DNA of 64,000 nucleotides, from the NCBI RefSeq assembly GCF_900103935.1, contig NZ_FNIC01000007.1:1-64000 (forward strand), written 5' to 3'. Shown in pieces: positions 28,175 through 36,891 of this stretch (position 1 is the stretch's first letter; every line of letters starts with the position of its first letter). The notes below the pieces were generated by a model. The model had not been told where the DNA came from. It worked only from the letters and a program-made list of their open reading frames with translations, and did not search any database. Position numbers and translations under genes: made by a program. Origin of the DNA: Nocardioides szechwanensis. Its GTDB lineage: Bacteria > Actinomycetota > Actinomycetes > Propionibacteriales > Nocardioidaceae.

Positions 28175-29211
28175 GCGCGCTCGTGGTCAGCGGCGTCACG
28201 GCGTCGTACGGCGCCGGGCCGGTGCTGCGCGGCGTCGACCTCACCGTGACCGAGGGAGTGACCGCCGTGCTGGGGTCGTCGGGCTGCGGCAAGACCACGT
28301 TGCTGCGCGTGGTCGCGGGCTTCCTGGCGCCCGACTCCGGGACCGTGTCGATCGCGGGCCGGGAGGTGGCCGGCGCCGGACGCGCGGTGCCCCCGCGCCG
28401 CCGCAACATCGGCTACGTGCCGCAGGAGGGCGCGCTCTTCCCGCACCTCACCGTCGCCGCCAACATCGGCTTCGGGCTGCCGCGCGCAGAGCGCCGTCAC
28501 TCGGTGCGCATCGACGAGATGCTCGAGCTGGTCGAGCTGCCCCGCGACCTGGCCGACCGGTTCCCCCACCAGCTCTCGGGCGGGCAGCAGCAGCGGGTAG
28601 CACTCGCCCGCGCGCTGGCCGCGCGCCCCGCACTGGTCCTGCTCGACGAGCCGTTCTCGTCGCTCGACGCCGGGCTGCGGGAGGAGACCGGGCGGGCGGT
28701 CGCGCGCGCCCTGCGCGCGAGCAAGGCCGCCGGCGTGCTGGTGACCCACGACCAGGGCGAGGCGCTCTCGCTCGCCGACCAGGTCGCGGTCATGGCCGAG
28801 GGCCGCTTCCTCCAGATCGCGGCTCCGGCCGACGTCTACCTCTCCCCCGCCGACGAGGCCGTCGCGGCCTTCCTCGGCCACGCCGTCATGCTCACCGGCA
28901 CCCTGGGCCCCGACCAGGTCGCCCAGTGCCCCCTCGGCGCCGTGCGGGCCCGGGGCGAGCTGCCCGCCGGACCCGTCGTCCTCGCAGTGCGCGCCGAGCA
29001 GGTGCGGGTCTCGGCCGACACCACCCTCGGCACCACCGCGACGGTCCTCGATGTGAGCTTCTTCGGCCACGACGCCACGATCCGGGTGCGCCTCGACACC
29101 GGCGAGGTGCTCACGGCCCGCACCCCGGCCGGTGCGATCCCGCTCACCGGCGACCGCGTCGGCGTACTCGTCGACGGAGACGTGGTGGCGTTCCCCGGAC
29201 ACGCCCGGTGA
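28171..29211 (+). CDS. Iron(III) ABC transporter ATP-binding protein
   Basis: A 346-residue ATPase of the FbpC type. Walker A is GSSGCGKTT (about 34-42), the signature LSGGQQQRVALARAL, Walker B LVLLDEPFSSLD, and the switch His lies in VTHDQGEA. A C-terminal TOBE-like regulatory domain spans about 245-346. It powers the preceding permease. It overlaps the genes on both sides by 4 nt. Confidence 0.92.
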   Translation: MSALVVSGVTASYGAGPVLRGVDLTVTEGVTAVLGSSGCGKTTLLRVVAGFLAPDSGTVSIAGREVAGAGRAVPPRRRNIGYVPQEGALFPHLTVAANIGFGLPRAERRHSVRIDEMLELVELPRDLADRFPHQLSGGQQQRVALARALAARPALVLLDEPFSSLDAGLREETGRAVARALRASKAAGVLVTHDQGEALSLADQVAVMAEGRFLQIAAPADVYLSPADEAVAAFLGHAVMLTGTLGPDQVAQCPLGAVRARGELPAGPVVLAVRAEQVRVSADTTLGTTATVLDVSFFGHDATIRVRLDTGEVLTARTPAGAIPLTGDRVGVLVDGDVVAFPGHAR

Positions 29212-31727
29212 CCACCCTCGCGTTCCCGCCGGTCGGCTCCCCCAGCCTCGAGCCCGGCCTCGACACCGATCTCTTCCTCCTCGGCGGCCGCGCCGACGAC
29301 CTCGCCCTGGTCTGCCCCGAGGGCTCCCTGACGTACGGCGAGCTGGGTGCGGCGGTCGTCGACGCCGCCCGCGAGCTGGGACCTCGCCGACGGGTCGTGC
29401 TGCTCGAGGCGGCCAACGACCTGCGCACCGTCATCGGCTACCTGGCGGCGCTCGCCGCCCGCCATCCGGTGCTCCTGGTCCCCGTCGGCACCCGCGCCCA
29501 GCAGGACGAGCTCGTCGCGCGCTATGCCCACGCCGCCGAGCCGGACCTGCACGAGGACCTCGCGCTGCTGCTGTCGACGTCCGGCTCGACCGGGTCGCCC
29601 AAGGTGGTCCGGCTGTCCCGCGCCAACCTGCTCGCCAACGCCCGCAGCATCGCCGACTACCTGCGCATCCGCCCCGACGACCGTGCGCTGACCTCGCTCC
29701 CGCTGCACTACTGCTACGGCCTGTCGGTACTCAACAGCCACCTCGCCAACGGCGCCACGGTCGTCCTGACCGACCTGTCCGTGACCGACGAGTGCTTCTG
29801 GGACCTCGCCGCCCGCGAGCGCGCCACCAGCTTCGCCGGCGTGCCCTACACGTTCGACCTGCTCGACGCGAGCGGCTTCGAGGAGCGCGACCTGCCGCAC
29901 CTGCGCTACGTCACGCAGGCCGGCGGCCGGATGGCGCCGGCCACGGTCAGCCGCTACGCCGAGCTCGGCCGCCGACGCGGCTGGGACCTCTTCGTCATGT
30001 ACGGCCAGACCGAGGCCACCGCGCGGATGGCCTACCTGCCACCGGACCTTGCCGCGACCCGACCCACCGCCGTGGGCAGGCCCGTGCCGGGCGGCACCTT
30101 CACCCTCGCCCCGGTCCCCGGCCTGGTGCAGACCCCCGGGGAGCCCGAGGTCGGCGAGCTCGTCTACACCGGCCCCAACGTGATGATGGGCTACGCCGAC
30201 TGCGTCGCCGACCTCGCGCTCGGCCCCGAGCTGACCGAGCTCCACACCGGCGACCTCGCCCGCCAGGCACCGGACGGGCTCTGGGAGCTCACCGGGCGGC
30301 TCAACCGCCACGCCAAGGTCTTCGGGCTGCGCCTCGACCTCGAGCGGCTCGAGCGCCTGCTCCACGACACCGGCGACACCACCCGGCTCGTCGCCGTCGG
30401 TGACTGCCTGCACGCGTTCGTCGACCGTCCACGGCGCGCGGCCGTCGTACGCAAGAAGCTGACCGGCCTCGCGTCCCTGCCGGTGGGGGCGGTCCGCGTG
30501 CACCCGCTGGCGGAGCTCCCGCTGACCACCACCGGCAAGTGCGACTACGCCGCCCTGACCCGGCAGGCGGAGGAGAGCGAGCGCCTGGCCGCCCGGACCG
30601 ACGACGGCGAGTCGAGCGTCGACTCCCTGCGCAGCCTGTTCGCCGTGGCGCTCGGCCGTCCCGACGCGACGCCGGCCGACAGCTTCGTCAGCCTCGGCGG
30701 AGACTCGCTGTCGTTCGTGGAGGTCTCGACCCACCTCGGCCGGCGGCTCGGTCACCTGCCGGCGCAGTGGCCCTCGTCGAGCATCGAGGAGCTTGCCGGG
30801 CAGCGACGGTGCCGACGCCGCTTCACCGCCCCGGTGGACACCGCGGTGGTGCTGCGCGCGCTCGCCCTGCTGATGATCCTGGTCAGCCACACCGACATCT
30901 GGCTCGTGCTGGGCGGCGCGCACGTGCTGCTCGCGGTCGCGGGCTACAACCTCGCCCGGTTCACCCTGGCCGCGCACCCCGCGGTCCGCACCCGGCGGGT
31001 GCTGGCGGCGCTCGCCGGCGTGGCGGTCCCCGCGGCGCTGTGGATCGGGGGCTGCGCCCTGGTCACCGGCGCCTACCGACCGACGACCGCGCTGTTCCTC
31101 AACGGGATCGTGGGCGACGACCGGTGGAGTCCCGACTGGCACTTCTGGTTCCTGGAGGCCCTGGTGTGGGCCTACCTCGGCGTCGCCGCGCTGCTCGCGC
31201 TCCCGGCTGTCCGCCGCCGGCACCAGCGACACCCGTTCGCGTTCGCGCTGGCGGTGACGCTCGCGGCGCTGGCCGCGCGCTACGCCCTCGTCGGCGTCGA
31301 GGCGGAGGGCACCGAGAAGTACGCCGTCGGCGCCGTGCTCTGGGTGCCGGCCCTGGGCTGGGCGGCCGCCGAGGCCCGGACGCACTCTCAGCGACTGCTG
31401 GTCGCCGTCACCGCGCTCGTCGGGCTGGCCGGCTTCTTCGCCGACGGGCAGCGCGAGCTGCTGGTGCTGGCCTCGGTGGTGCTGCTCCTGTGGGCCCGGC
31501 CGGTCCCGGTGCCGCGGGGCCTGGCCGCGCCCCTGCGCGTGGTCGCCGGCGCGTCCCTGTGGGTCTACCTCACCCACTGGCAGGTCTACCCCGGGCTCGA
31601 GGCCGCCGGCCACCCGGTCCTCGCGATCGGGGCCTCGCTGGCGGTCGGCGTCGTCGCCGCTTGGGCGTACGACGGTCTGGTCGAGCGGCTGCGCCGAGTG
31701 CTGCCGGGGCTCACTCGGAGGCCGTGA
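29208..31727 (+). CDS. Adenylation-carrier-acyltransferase fusion coupled to iron uptake operon
   Basis: An 839-residue three-part protein. An AMP-binding (ANL) domain covers about 1-455, with STSGSTGSPKV near 123-133 and the GRLNRHAKVFGLRLDLERLE hinge. A phosphopantetheine carrier domain follows (about 470-535, acceptor Ser500 in GGDSLSF). The last 290 residues are a membrane-bound acyltransferase_3-like domain with about ten helices and an early His (ILVSHTD). It would activate an acid, load it on its own carrier, and transfer it at the membrane. The GTG overlaps the ATPase stop (GTGA). A product linked to iron, such as a modified siderophore or lipid, is only inferred. The 3' end overlaps the convergent LCP gene by 17 nt. 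Confidence 0.88.
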   Translation: MTTLAFPPVGSPSLEPGLDTDLFLLGGRADDLALVCPEGSLTYGELGAAVVDAARELGPRRRVVLLEAANDLRTVIGYLAALAARHPVLLVPVGTRAQQDELVARYAHAAEPDLHEDLALLLSTSGSTGSPKVVRLSRANLLANARSIADYLRIRPDDRALTSLPLHYCYGLSVLNSHLANGATVVLTDLSVTDECFWDLAARERATSFAGVPYTFDLLDASGFEERDLPHLRYVTQAGGRMAPATVSRYAELGRRRGWDLFVMYGQTEATARMAYLPPDLAATRPTAVGRPVPGGTFTLAPVPGLVQTPGEPEVGELVYTGPNVMMGYADCVADLALGPELTELHTGDLARQAPDGLWELTGRLNRHAKVFGLRLDLERLERLLHDTGDTTRLVAVGDCLHAFVDRPRRAAVVRKKLTGLASLPVGAVRVHPLAELPLTTTGKCDYAALTRQAEESERLAARTDDGESSVDSLRSLFAVALGRPDATPADSFVSLGGDSLSFVEVSTHLGRRLGHLPAQWPSSSIEELAGQRRCRRRFTAPVDTAVVLRALALLMILVSHTDIWLVLGGAHVLLAVAGYNLARFTLAAHPAVRTRRVLAALAGVAVPAALWIGGCALVTGAYRPTTALFLNGIVGDDRWSPDWHFWFLEALVWAYLGVAALLALPAVRRRHQRHPFAFALAVTLAALAARYALVGVEAEGTEKYAVGAVLWVPALGWAAAEARTHSQRLLVAVTALVGLAGFFADGQRELLVLASVVLLLWARPVPVPRGLAAPLRVVAGASLWVYLTHWQVYPGLEAAGHPVLAIGASLAVGVVAAWAYDGLVERLRRVLPGLTRRP

Positions 31728-33243
31728 CCGTGCTGCCCTCGGGGTTGTAGGCGCAGGCGTCCTCGGTGTCGTCGGAGGTCTTGGGTGGCTTGGGCGCACC
31801 CGGCTTGCGCGCCGGCGGGTGCAGCGCCTTCTCCACTGTCTCGCGCACGTAGTCGTAGTCCGGGTCGCCGGAGAAGAACTGCTCCGAGGTCTTGAACACC
31901 ACGGACTTCACCTTGGCGCCCTTGACCTCGAGCGCCAGGTCGACGAACGCCGGGGCGACGTCGAGCGGGATGTCGGTGTAGATGATGTCCTCGCCGGCCT
32001 TGACCAGGTCGAGGTAGCGGGTGAGCAGGTTCATCGGGTTGGCCGCCTCGACCAGCGCGTCGACCATGCAGCGCTGGCGCTCCATGCGGGCGTAGTCGTC
32101 GGAGCCGTAGCGCCCCCGCGCGAACCACAGCGCGTGGTAGCCGTCGAGGTGCTGGTCGGGGCCCGGCTCGAGGTAGCCGATCGGCGGGATGCCGGCGTCG
32201 GTGTTGCCCTCGATGGCCACCGGCTCGTTGATGTTGACCGTGACCCCACCCATGGCGTCGACCACCTCGCGGAAGCCGGCCAGGTTGACCAGGAGGTAGT
32301 AGTCGACGGGGATCCCGAGACTGCCCTCGACCGCCTGCTTGACCGCGTCGGCGCCCTCGTTGTCGCTCTTGCCGAGGATGCCCGGGTGCCGCTCGGGGAC
32401 CTGGCCGTAGATGGCGTTGAGCATGAAGAAGCCGGGGTCCTCGGTGCTGCCCCGGCCGTAGCCGTCGGGGTAGACGTCGTGCAGCGGGCTGTCCTCGGGG
32501 AACTCGGCGTACATCATGTTGCGCGGGAGGCTGAACATCACCGTCTTGCCGGTGTGGGTGTCCATGCTGACCAGGATCACCGTGTCGGTGCGGACCCCGG
32601 TGCGGCCCTCGCCGCCGTCGCCGCCCAGCAGCAGCACGTTGACGCGGTCGGTGCCCGCCCAGGGGTCCTCCTTGGTCACGCCCGTGGGGATCGTCGCGCT
32701 CTGGTTGTCGTCGAAGACCTTCTCGACGGCGTCGGCGGTGGCGAGCGCGGACCGGGCGGCGTAGGTCGCGGGTGCGACGGCGGCCAGGCACAGGGTCGCG
32801 ACGACGACGTTGCCGACGACGGTGTGCGAGCGCGGCCGGGAGGCGGGGCGGACCAGGCGGTAGGACGTGAAGACCACGAACGCCCAGACCAGGAAGCCGA
32901 GCCCGAGGACGGCGGCGGCGATCTTGAGGCGGGTCGGGTCGAAGGCGAAGTCGATGGCCGTCCGCACGTCGCGGCCGAAGTACCACGCGATGCCGACCAG
33001 GAGGGCCAGCCAGGCGCCGAGCACCACCACGCCCGCGGCGCGGCGTCCGGCGTACAGGTAGCCGGAGCCGGGCAGCAGGGCGCCGAGCAGGGTGAGGCCG
33101 AGCGTGCCCGGGAGCCCGTGCGTACGCCGTCGGTCACGTCTCAGCGCGCGGGTGCCACCGGAGCGACGCAGGCTCGGCCAGGTGCGGGCCGGCCGGGTGG
33201 CGCGCCGCACACCACGGCGGGCACCGCTGGTGGCCTCGGGCAT
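31711..33243 (-). CDS. LytR-CpsA-Psr (LCP) family cell-wall ligase
   Basis: A 510-residue membrane protein. A basic N terminus of about 45 residues precedes membrane segments (about 50-160). The outside LCP domain (about 195-400) carries the conserved Arg/Asp residues in RTDTVILVSMD, SLPRNM and ARGRYGSDDYARMERQR. The family transfers glycopolymers from lipid carriers to peptidoglycan. More than one N-terminal membrane helix is unusual for the family and may reflect an added domain. The end overlaps the convergent fusion gene. Confidence 0.9.
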   Translation of the reverse strand: MPEATSGARRGVRRATRPARTWPSLRRSGGTRALRRDRRRTHGLPGTLGLTLLGALLPGSGYLYAGRRAAGVVVLGAWLALLVGIAWYFGRDVRTAIDFAFDPTRLKIAAAVLGLGFLVWAFVVFTSYRLVRPASRPRSHTVVGNVVVATLCLAAVAPATYAARSALATADAVEKVFDDNQSATIPTGVTKEDPWAGTDRVNVLLLGGDGGEGRTGVRTDTVILVSMDTHTGKTVMFSLPRNMMYAEFPEDSPLHDVYPDGYGRGSTEDPGFFMLNAIYGQVPERHPGILGKSDNEGADAVKQAVEGSLGIPVDYYLLVNLAGFREVVDAMGGVTVNINEPVAIEGNTDAGIPPIGYLEPGPDQHLDGYHALWFARGRYGSDDYARMERQRCMVDALVEAANPMNLLTRYLDLVKAGEDIIYTDIPLDVAPAFVDLALEVKGAKVKSVVFKTSEQFFSGDPDYDYVRETVEKALHPPARKPGAPKPPKTSDDTEDACAYNPEGSTVTASE

Positions 33244-33349
33244 GGTCGACCCCGTCGAGCAGGAGTGGGTGTGGGCGGTCGGCCGGTGGCCGAACAGCGC
33301 AAAAATAGCACCGGCTTCCCGGAAGAGGTCGGTTTCGGTTGTGGCCCTC

Positions 33350-33414
33350 GCGTCGAGTGACGTGCGGGGCCGGGGTGAGGGGGGATTTCACCGGCCCCGC
33401 ACGTCACTCGACGC
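33350..33414. repeat. Perfect 24-bp inverted repeat between divergent genes
   Basis: The arms are 33350-33373 (beginning GCGTCGAGTGACG) and 33391-33414, perfectly complementary over 24 bp, with a 17-nt GC-rich spacer. It lies between the LCP gene start (33243) and the deacetylase start (33443). The right arm ends 28 nt before the ATG, so the hairpin would fall in the deacetylase leader. It may be a dispersed palindromic repeat or a control element. Confidence 0.8.
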
Positions 33415-33442
33415 ATCAGGGCGCCGCTGGCATGCTCGCGGC

Positions 33443-34204
33443 ATGACGACCACCCCGCCCGCACCGGCACCACTGGAGCCACTCAACGAGGACTGGGAGC
33501 GCGCCCTGTGCGTGGTCGCCCACCCCGACGACCTGGAGTTCGGCAGCGCCGCCGCCGTGGCCCGCTGGACCGAGCAGGGCAAGACCGTCGCCTACTGCAT
33601 GGTCACCAGCGGTGAGGCCGGCATCGACGCCATGGAGCCGGAGCAGTGCCGCGGGGTGCGCGAGGCGGAGCAGATCGAGTCGGCGCGGATCGTCGGCGTC
33701 CCGGAGGTGAGCTTCCTCGGGTTCCCCGACGGCGTCCTGGAGTACGGCGTGGACCTGCGGCGCGCCATCGCCCTCGAGGTCCGCAGGTTCCGGCCCGACA
33801 TCGTGGTCACCGGCAACTTCCGCGACACCTTCGGCGGCCGCAACCTCAACCAGGCCGACCACATCGCGGTCGGCCGCGCGGTGCTGGACGCCGTACGCGA
33901 CGCGGGCAACCGCTGGGTGTTCAACGACCAGCTGGGCGACGGCCTGGAGCCCTGGGGCGGCGTACGTGAGGTCTGGGCCGCGGGGTCGCCGGACGCCACG
34001 CACGGCGTGGACACCACCGACACCTTCGACGCCGGGGTGGCCTCGCTCGAGGCGCACAGCGCCTACATCGACGGGCTCGGCTGGGAGCACTTCGACGCCC
34101 GGGAGTTCCTGGAGGGCTTCGCCCGTCAGGCCGGCCAGCGCCTGGGGGTCGCGTTCGCCGCGCCGTTCGAGGTGTTCCCGATGGGCTGGGCCGGCGACGA
34201 GTAG
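33443..34204 (+). CDS. PIG-L family deacetylase
   Basis: A 253-residue zinc-dependent deacetylase of the family that includes MshB and Mca. The metal motif AHPDDLEFG (His27, Asp30) and the second site LNQADHIAVG are present. The substrate would be an N-acetylglucosamine derivative or a mycothiol-type conjugate. The ATG at 33443 follows the big inverted repeat; a longer upstream frame runs through that repeat and is not real. Confidence 0.9.
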   Translation: MTTTPPAPAPLEPLNEDWERALCVVAHPDDLEFGSAAAVARWTEQGKTVAYCMVTSGEAGIDAMEPEQCRGVREAEQIESARIVGVPEVSFLGFPDGVLEYGVDLRRAIALEVRRFRPDIVVTGNFRDTFGGRNLNQADHIAVGRAVLDAVRDAGNRWVFNDQLGDGLEPWGGVREVWAAGSPDATHGVDTTDTFDAGVASLEAHSAYIDGLGWEHFDAREFLEGFARQAGQRLGVAFAAPFEVFPMGWAGDE

Positions 34205-34206
34205 CG

Positions 34207-35766
34207 CTACAGGACCAGGCCGAGCTGGCGCAGGTGACCAGGTTGTTGAGCACCTGGGTGTCGTTGAGCCCGTTGGCGGTGCCGGGGTTGGGTCGGCGGG
34301 CGACGGGGGTGACCCCGAAGAAACCCGTCCTGGATCTTGTCGGCGCCGAACACCTCGCCGGTCGCGTTGCCGGCGAAGTTGTTGCCGTGCACGAGGTGGG
34401 CGGCGGTGCCCGACATCGACAGCCCGTAGTGCTGGGTCTTCGGTGACTGGTTGTCGAAGCACTGGATGCCGATCACCGTGCGGCCGCTGCCGACGATGAT
34501 CCGGATCCCGCCGCGCCGGCCCGTCGTGGGGTCGGAGGTGTAGCCGGTGAAGTTGCTGTAGACGATGTCGCCGATGATCGCGACCCGGTCGGAGTCGCAG
34601 AAGATGCCGTCGCCGGTGTTGTGGTGGACGGTGTTGCCCGAGACGGTCGAGCCCGCGGCGTACGACATCGCGATGCCGATGCCGCTGTTGGCACCACCGG
34701 GGGCGCCGATGCTCGGGTCGTTGGCGTTGTTGCGGCAGACGTTGCCGATGACGGTGATGCCGCGCTGGAGGTCGGTGCCGACGGTGACGTCGGTGGCCGA
34801 GATCTCCGGCTCGCAGCGGATGCCGGCGTCGGAGTTGTCGACACAGGTGTTGCCCTGCACGATCGCGCCGAAGCACTGGTTGGACACCAGGATGCCGCGC
34901 CGGTTGCCCTGGAGGTGGTCGCTGGTGACCTGCACGTCCTGGCAGCGGAACACCGCGATGCCGTGGCCCTCGGCGCCCACGCCGCCCGGGTCGAGACGGG
35001 CCCCGGAGACGTAGTTGCCCGAGACCAGGACCTCGGACTGCGAGGCGCCGTTGGCGCGGCGGATGAAGATGCCGGTGGCCATCAGCTCGGGGTCGGATGA
35101 GGTCACCCGGTTGCCGACCACGCGGGCCACGCCGTCGGGCTGGTCGATCGTGACCGCCCGCCCGCAGCCGACGAACTCGTTGTCCTCGACGTGGACGCCG
35201 TCGGAGGTCCAGACGTAGACCGCGGCGTACGCCGGCGCGGTCTGGCCGGGCATGAAGGCCTCGAACCGGCAGCCACGCACCCAGATGTTGCGCTGGGCGC
35301 TGCTGCTGTTGGAGGCGTAGACGGCGGAGCCGATGTTGGGGCTGCCGCCGCCGTGGAAGGTGACCTTGCTGCTCCCCACCAGGATGCTGGGGTTGCCCGA
35401 GCGGACGAGGTAGGTGCCGGGCGGGAAGTAGCAGACGCCGCCGCCCGCGGTGGCGTCGAGGGCCTTCTGGATCGCCGCGGTGTCGTCGGTCTCGCCGTCA
35501 CCCTTGGCGCCGTAGGCGGCGTCCTGGACGTTGACGACCAGCCCGCCGGGCGTCTCGGTGACGTAGGTCGGCGGGTGGGCGGCGTACCAGTCGTCGAGTG
35601 CGGGCTCGTAGTGGAAGTAGGGCAGGTCGCGCCACACGCTCGAGCCGTCGCCGATCTTGTGGCGCCCGGTGTTGGTCTCGAAGCCGGGCTCCCCGGCCTG
35701 GAGCACGGGGTCGGCGGCGGCCCACTGCGCGGAGGTACCGTGGCGGAACTTGATCACGTCGGCCAT
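34207..35766 (-). CDS. Phage-tail-like right-handed beta-helix protein with garbled C terminus
   Basis: A 519-residue protein. The first 50 residues (MADVIKFRHGTSAQWAAADP, then GRHKIGDGSSVWRDLPYF) match the N-terminal module of phage tail-fibre proteins. YGAKGDGETDDTAAIQKALD starts a pectate-lyase-type beta-helix that continues to about 475 with repeated Asn/Gly turns. The last 40 residues look out of frame: the alternative frame gives FFGVTPVARRPNPGTANGLN, and the original frame returns at LRQLGLVL. One extra and one missing base would explain this. The gene shares one base with the stop of the next upstream gene. Confidence 0.78.
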   Translation of the reverse strand: MADVIKFRHGTSAQWAAADPVLQAGEPGFETNTGRHKIGDGSSVWRDLPYFHYEPALDDWYAAHPPTYVTETPGGLVVNVQDAAYGAKGDGETDDTAAIQKALDATAGGGVCYFPPGTYLVRSGNPSILVGSSKVTFHGGGSPNIGSAVYASNSSSAQRNIWVRGCRFEAFMPGQTAPAYAAVYVWTSDGVHVEDNEFVGCGRAVTIDQPDGVARVVGNRVTSSDPELMATGIFIRRANGASQSEVLVSGNYVSGARLDPGGVGAEGHGIAVFRCQDVQVTSDHLQGNRRGILVSNQCFGAIVQGNTCVDNSDAGIRCEPEISATDVTVGTDLQRGITVIGNVCRNNANDPSIGAPGGANSGIGIAMSYAAGSTVSGNTVHHNTGDGIFCDSDRVAIIGDIVYSNFTGYTSDPTTGRRGGIRIIVGSGRTVIGIQCFDNQSPKTQHYGLSMSGTAAHLVHGNNFAGNATGEVFGADKIQDGFLRGHPRRPPTQPRHRQRAQRHPGAQQPGHLRQLGLVL

Positions 35767-36113
35767 CAGGGGGTCCCTCCGTCGATGACCTGGGGACTAC
35801 TGCCGGTCAGCCGGACCGTGTCGATGCCAACTCCCCGCAGCAGGACCGCGAACTTGCGGCCCGACTCGAAGCCGTTGCGGTCGGAGGCCGCGTCGAACGG
35901 CGTCGCCTGCCCGGTGGTCGGGTGGGTGTAGCGGATGCGCTGCCGGCCGTTGGCCAGCCGCTGCCGCGAGGCCACCCGGACCACGGTCGAGCGCGGCCCG
36001 ACGACGAGGTCTCCTGGCTTGAGCTTGCGGGCCGGGAGCAAGGCCGCTCCCGTCGCCGCTTCGGCCGGTGTGATGCCGGCGGTGAGCAAGCCGCCGGCGA
36101 CGGCGCCCGTCAT
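35766..36113 (-). CDS. Exported protein with Tat-like signal, true start uncertain
   Basis: 115 residues from the ATG at 36113. The codons just upstream, in frame, read ITARRNLM, so with MTGAVAGGLLTAGITPAEAA they form a Tat-type signal whose twin arginines would be lost at the ATG. The only plausible upstream start is a CTG at 36143, just after TAG and AGGA. The mature part contains LKPGDLVVGPRSTVVRVASR and has no recognised domain. It precedes the tail-like gene in one operon and may be a structural or packaging partner. Confidence 0.65.
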   Translation of the reverse strand: MTGAVAGGLLTAGITPAEAATGAALLPARKLKPGDLVVGPRSTVVRVASRQRLANGRQRIRYTHPTTGQATPFDAASDRNGFESGRKFAVLLRGVGIDTVRLTGSSPQVIDGGTP

Positions 36114-36195
36114 CAGGTTGCGCCGTGCTGTGATCCCCGTCAGGAAATCCTAAAGGTACGACGCCCCGTCACGGGTTCTGTGCTCGGCAAAGACA

Positions 36196-36229
36196 ACGGG
36201 TCCGACCCGCTCGCGCCGGTCGGACCCGT
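36196..36229 (-). terminator. Intrinsic terminator after tRNA-Asn
   Basis: ACGGGTCCGACC (36196-36207) pairs perfectly with GGTCGGACCCGT (36218-36229) around a 10-nt loop. On the minus strand it is followed by a short T-rich run (TGTCTTTG). It lies 6 nt downstream of the tRNA 3' end. Confidence 0.75.
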
Positions 36230-36235
36230 CTCCTG

Positions 36236-36308
36236 CTCCCCCGGTTGGACTCGAACCAACGACATCCTGATTAACAGTCAAGCGCTCTGCCAGCTGAGCT
36301 ACAGGGGA
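36236..36308 (-). tRNA. tRNA-Asn (GUU)
   Basis: The minus strand forms a 73-nt cloverleaf. Acceptor TCCCCTG pairs with CGGGGGA, the anticodon loop is CTGTTAA (GTT), the T arm contains GGTTCGAGTCC, and the discriminator is G. CCA is not encoded. Confidence 0.95.
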
Positions 36309-36387
36309 TCACGCCGACCATCTCTGGACAGCGCGCACACATTAGCAAGGGCGGCGGCGTGGTCGAAATCGGGATAGGCCGTGCGGG

Positions 36388-36891
36388 TCAGTCGACGACG
36401 ACCTCACCGCGGGCGGCGGCGAGCGCCTCGTCGACGGCGGTGCGGACCGCCGGATCGTCGGGGTCCACGCCCTCGTCGTACTCGAGGAACCACGCCAGCT
36501 CGCCGGTGCTGTGCGGGGCCCGGCGCGCGACCACCCGCACCCCGCGACGCCCGCGCAAGGCGACGTGGCGCTGGAGCACGATGCTGGCCGTGACCCGCTC
36601 GCGCACGAGCTCGAGCAGGCTGCCGGGCTGGTCGAGGGTCACCGACTGCTGGGGTCGGGTCTGCCCCCAGGTGCCGACCTCGCTGACCGTGAGCACGGAC
36701 GTGTCGCGGTCCCAGTCGGCGGCCTCCACCTGCTCCCAGGGGATCCGGCGGCCCGGGAGGTAGAGCGCGTCGCGGGTGCCGCCCACGACCGCGCCCTCGG
36801 CGTCGGTGGCCCAGGCGAGCAGCTTCTCCCCCGGGGCGACGGCGAGGTCCGGCTGCTCGCGGCCCAGTCGAGGGGGTCTCAGCGGGCTCAC
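36388..36891 (-). CDS. Hypothetical protein coupled to dnaG
   Basis: A 167-residue soluble protein, unrecognised. Its GTG overlaps the dnaG stop (GTGA). The first half is beta-rich with ALYLPGRRIPWEQVEAADWDRD, in the style of PH-like or YokE-type domains found in actinobacteria; this resemblance is loose. An acidic stretch (about 137-150) precedes the end. A link with replication rests on position alone. Confidence 0.75.
   Translation of the reverse strand: MSPLRPPRLGREQPDLAVAPGEKLLAWATDAEGAVVGGTRDALYLPGRRIPWEQVEAADWDRDTSVLTVSEVGTWGQTRPQQSVTLDQPGSLLELVRERVTASIVLQRHVALRGRRGVRVVARRAPHSTGELAWFLEYDEGVDPDDPAVRTAVDEALAAARGEVVVD

Noticed and set aside
28836-31799. 987-codon minus frame opposite the fusion gene
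   Set aside because: Low-complexity shadow of a very GC-rich plus-strand gene.
33092-33442. Longer start for the PIG-L deacetylase
   Set aside because: The extension runs through the LCP gene start and the 24-bp inverted repeat and is not protein-like.
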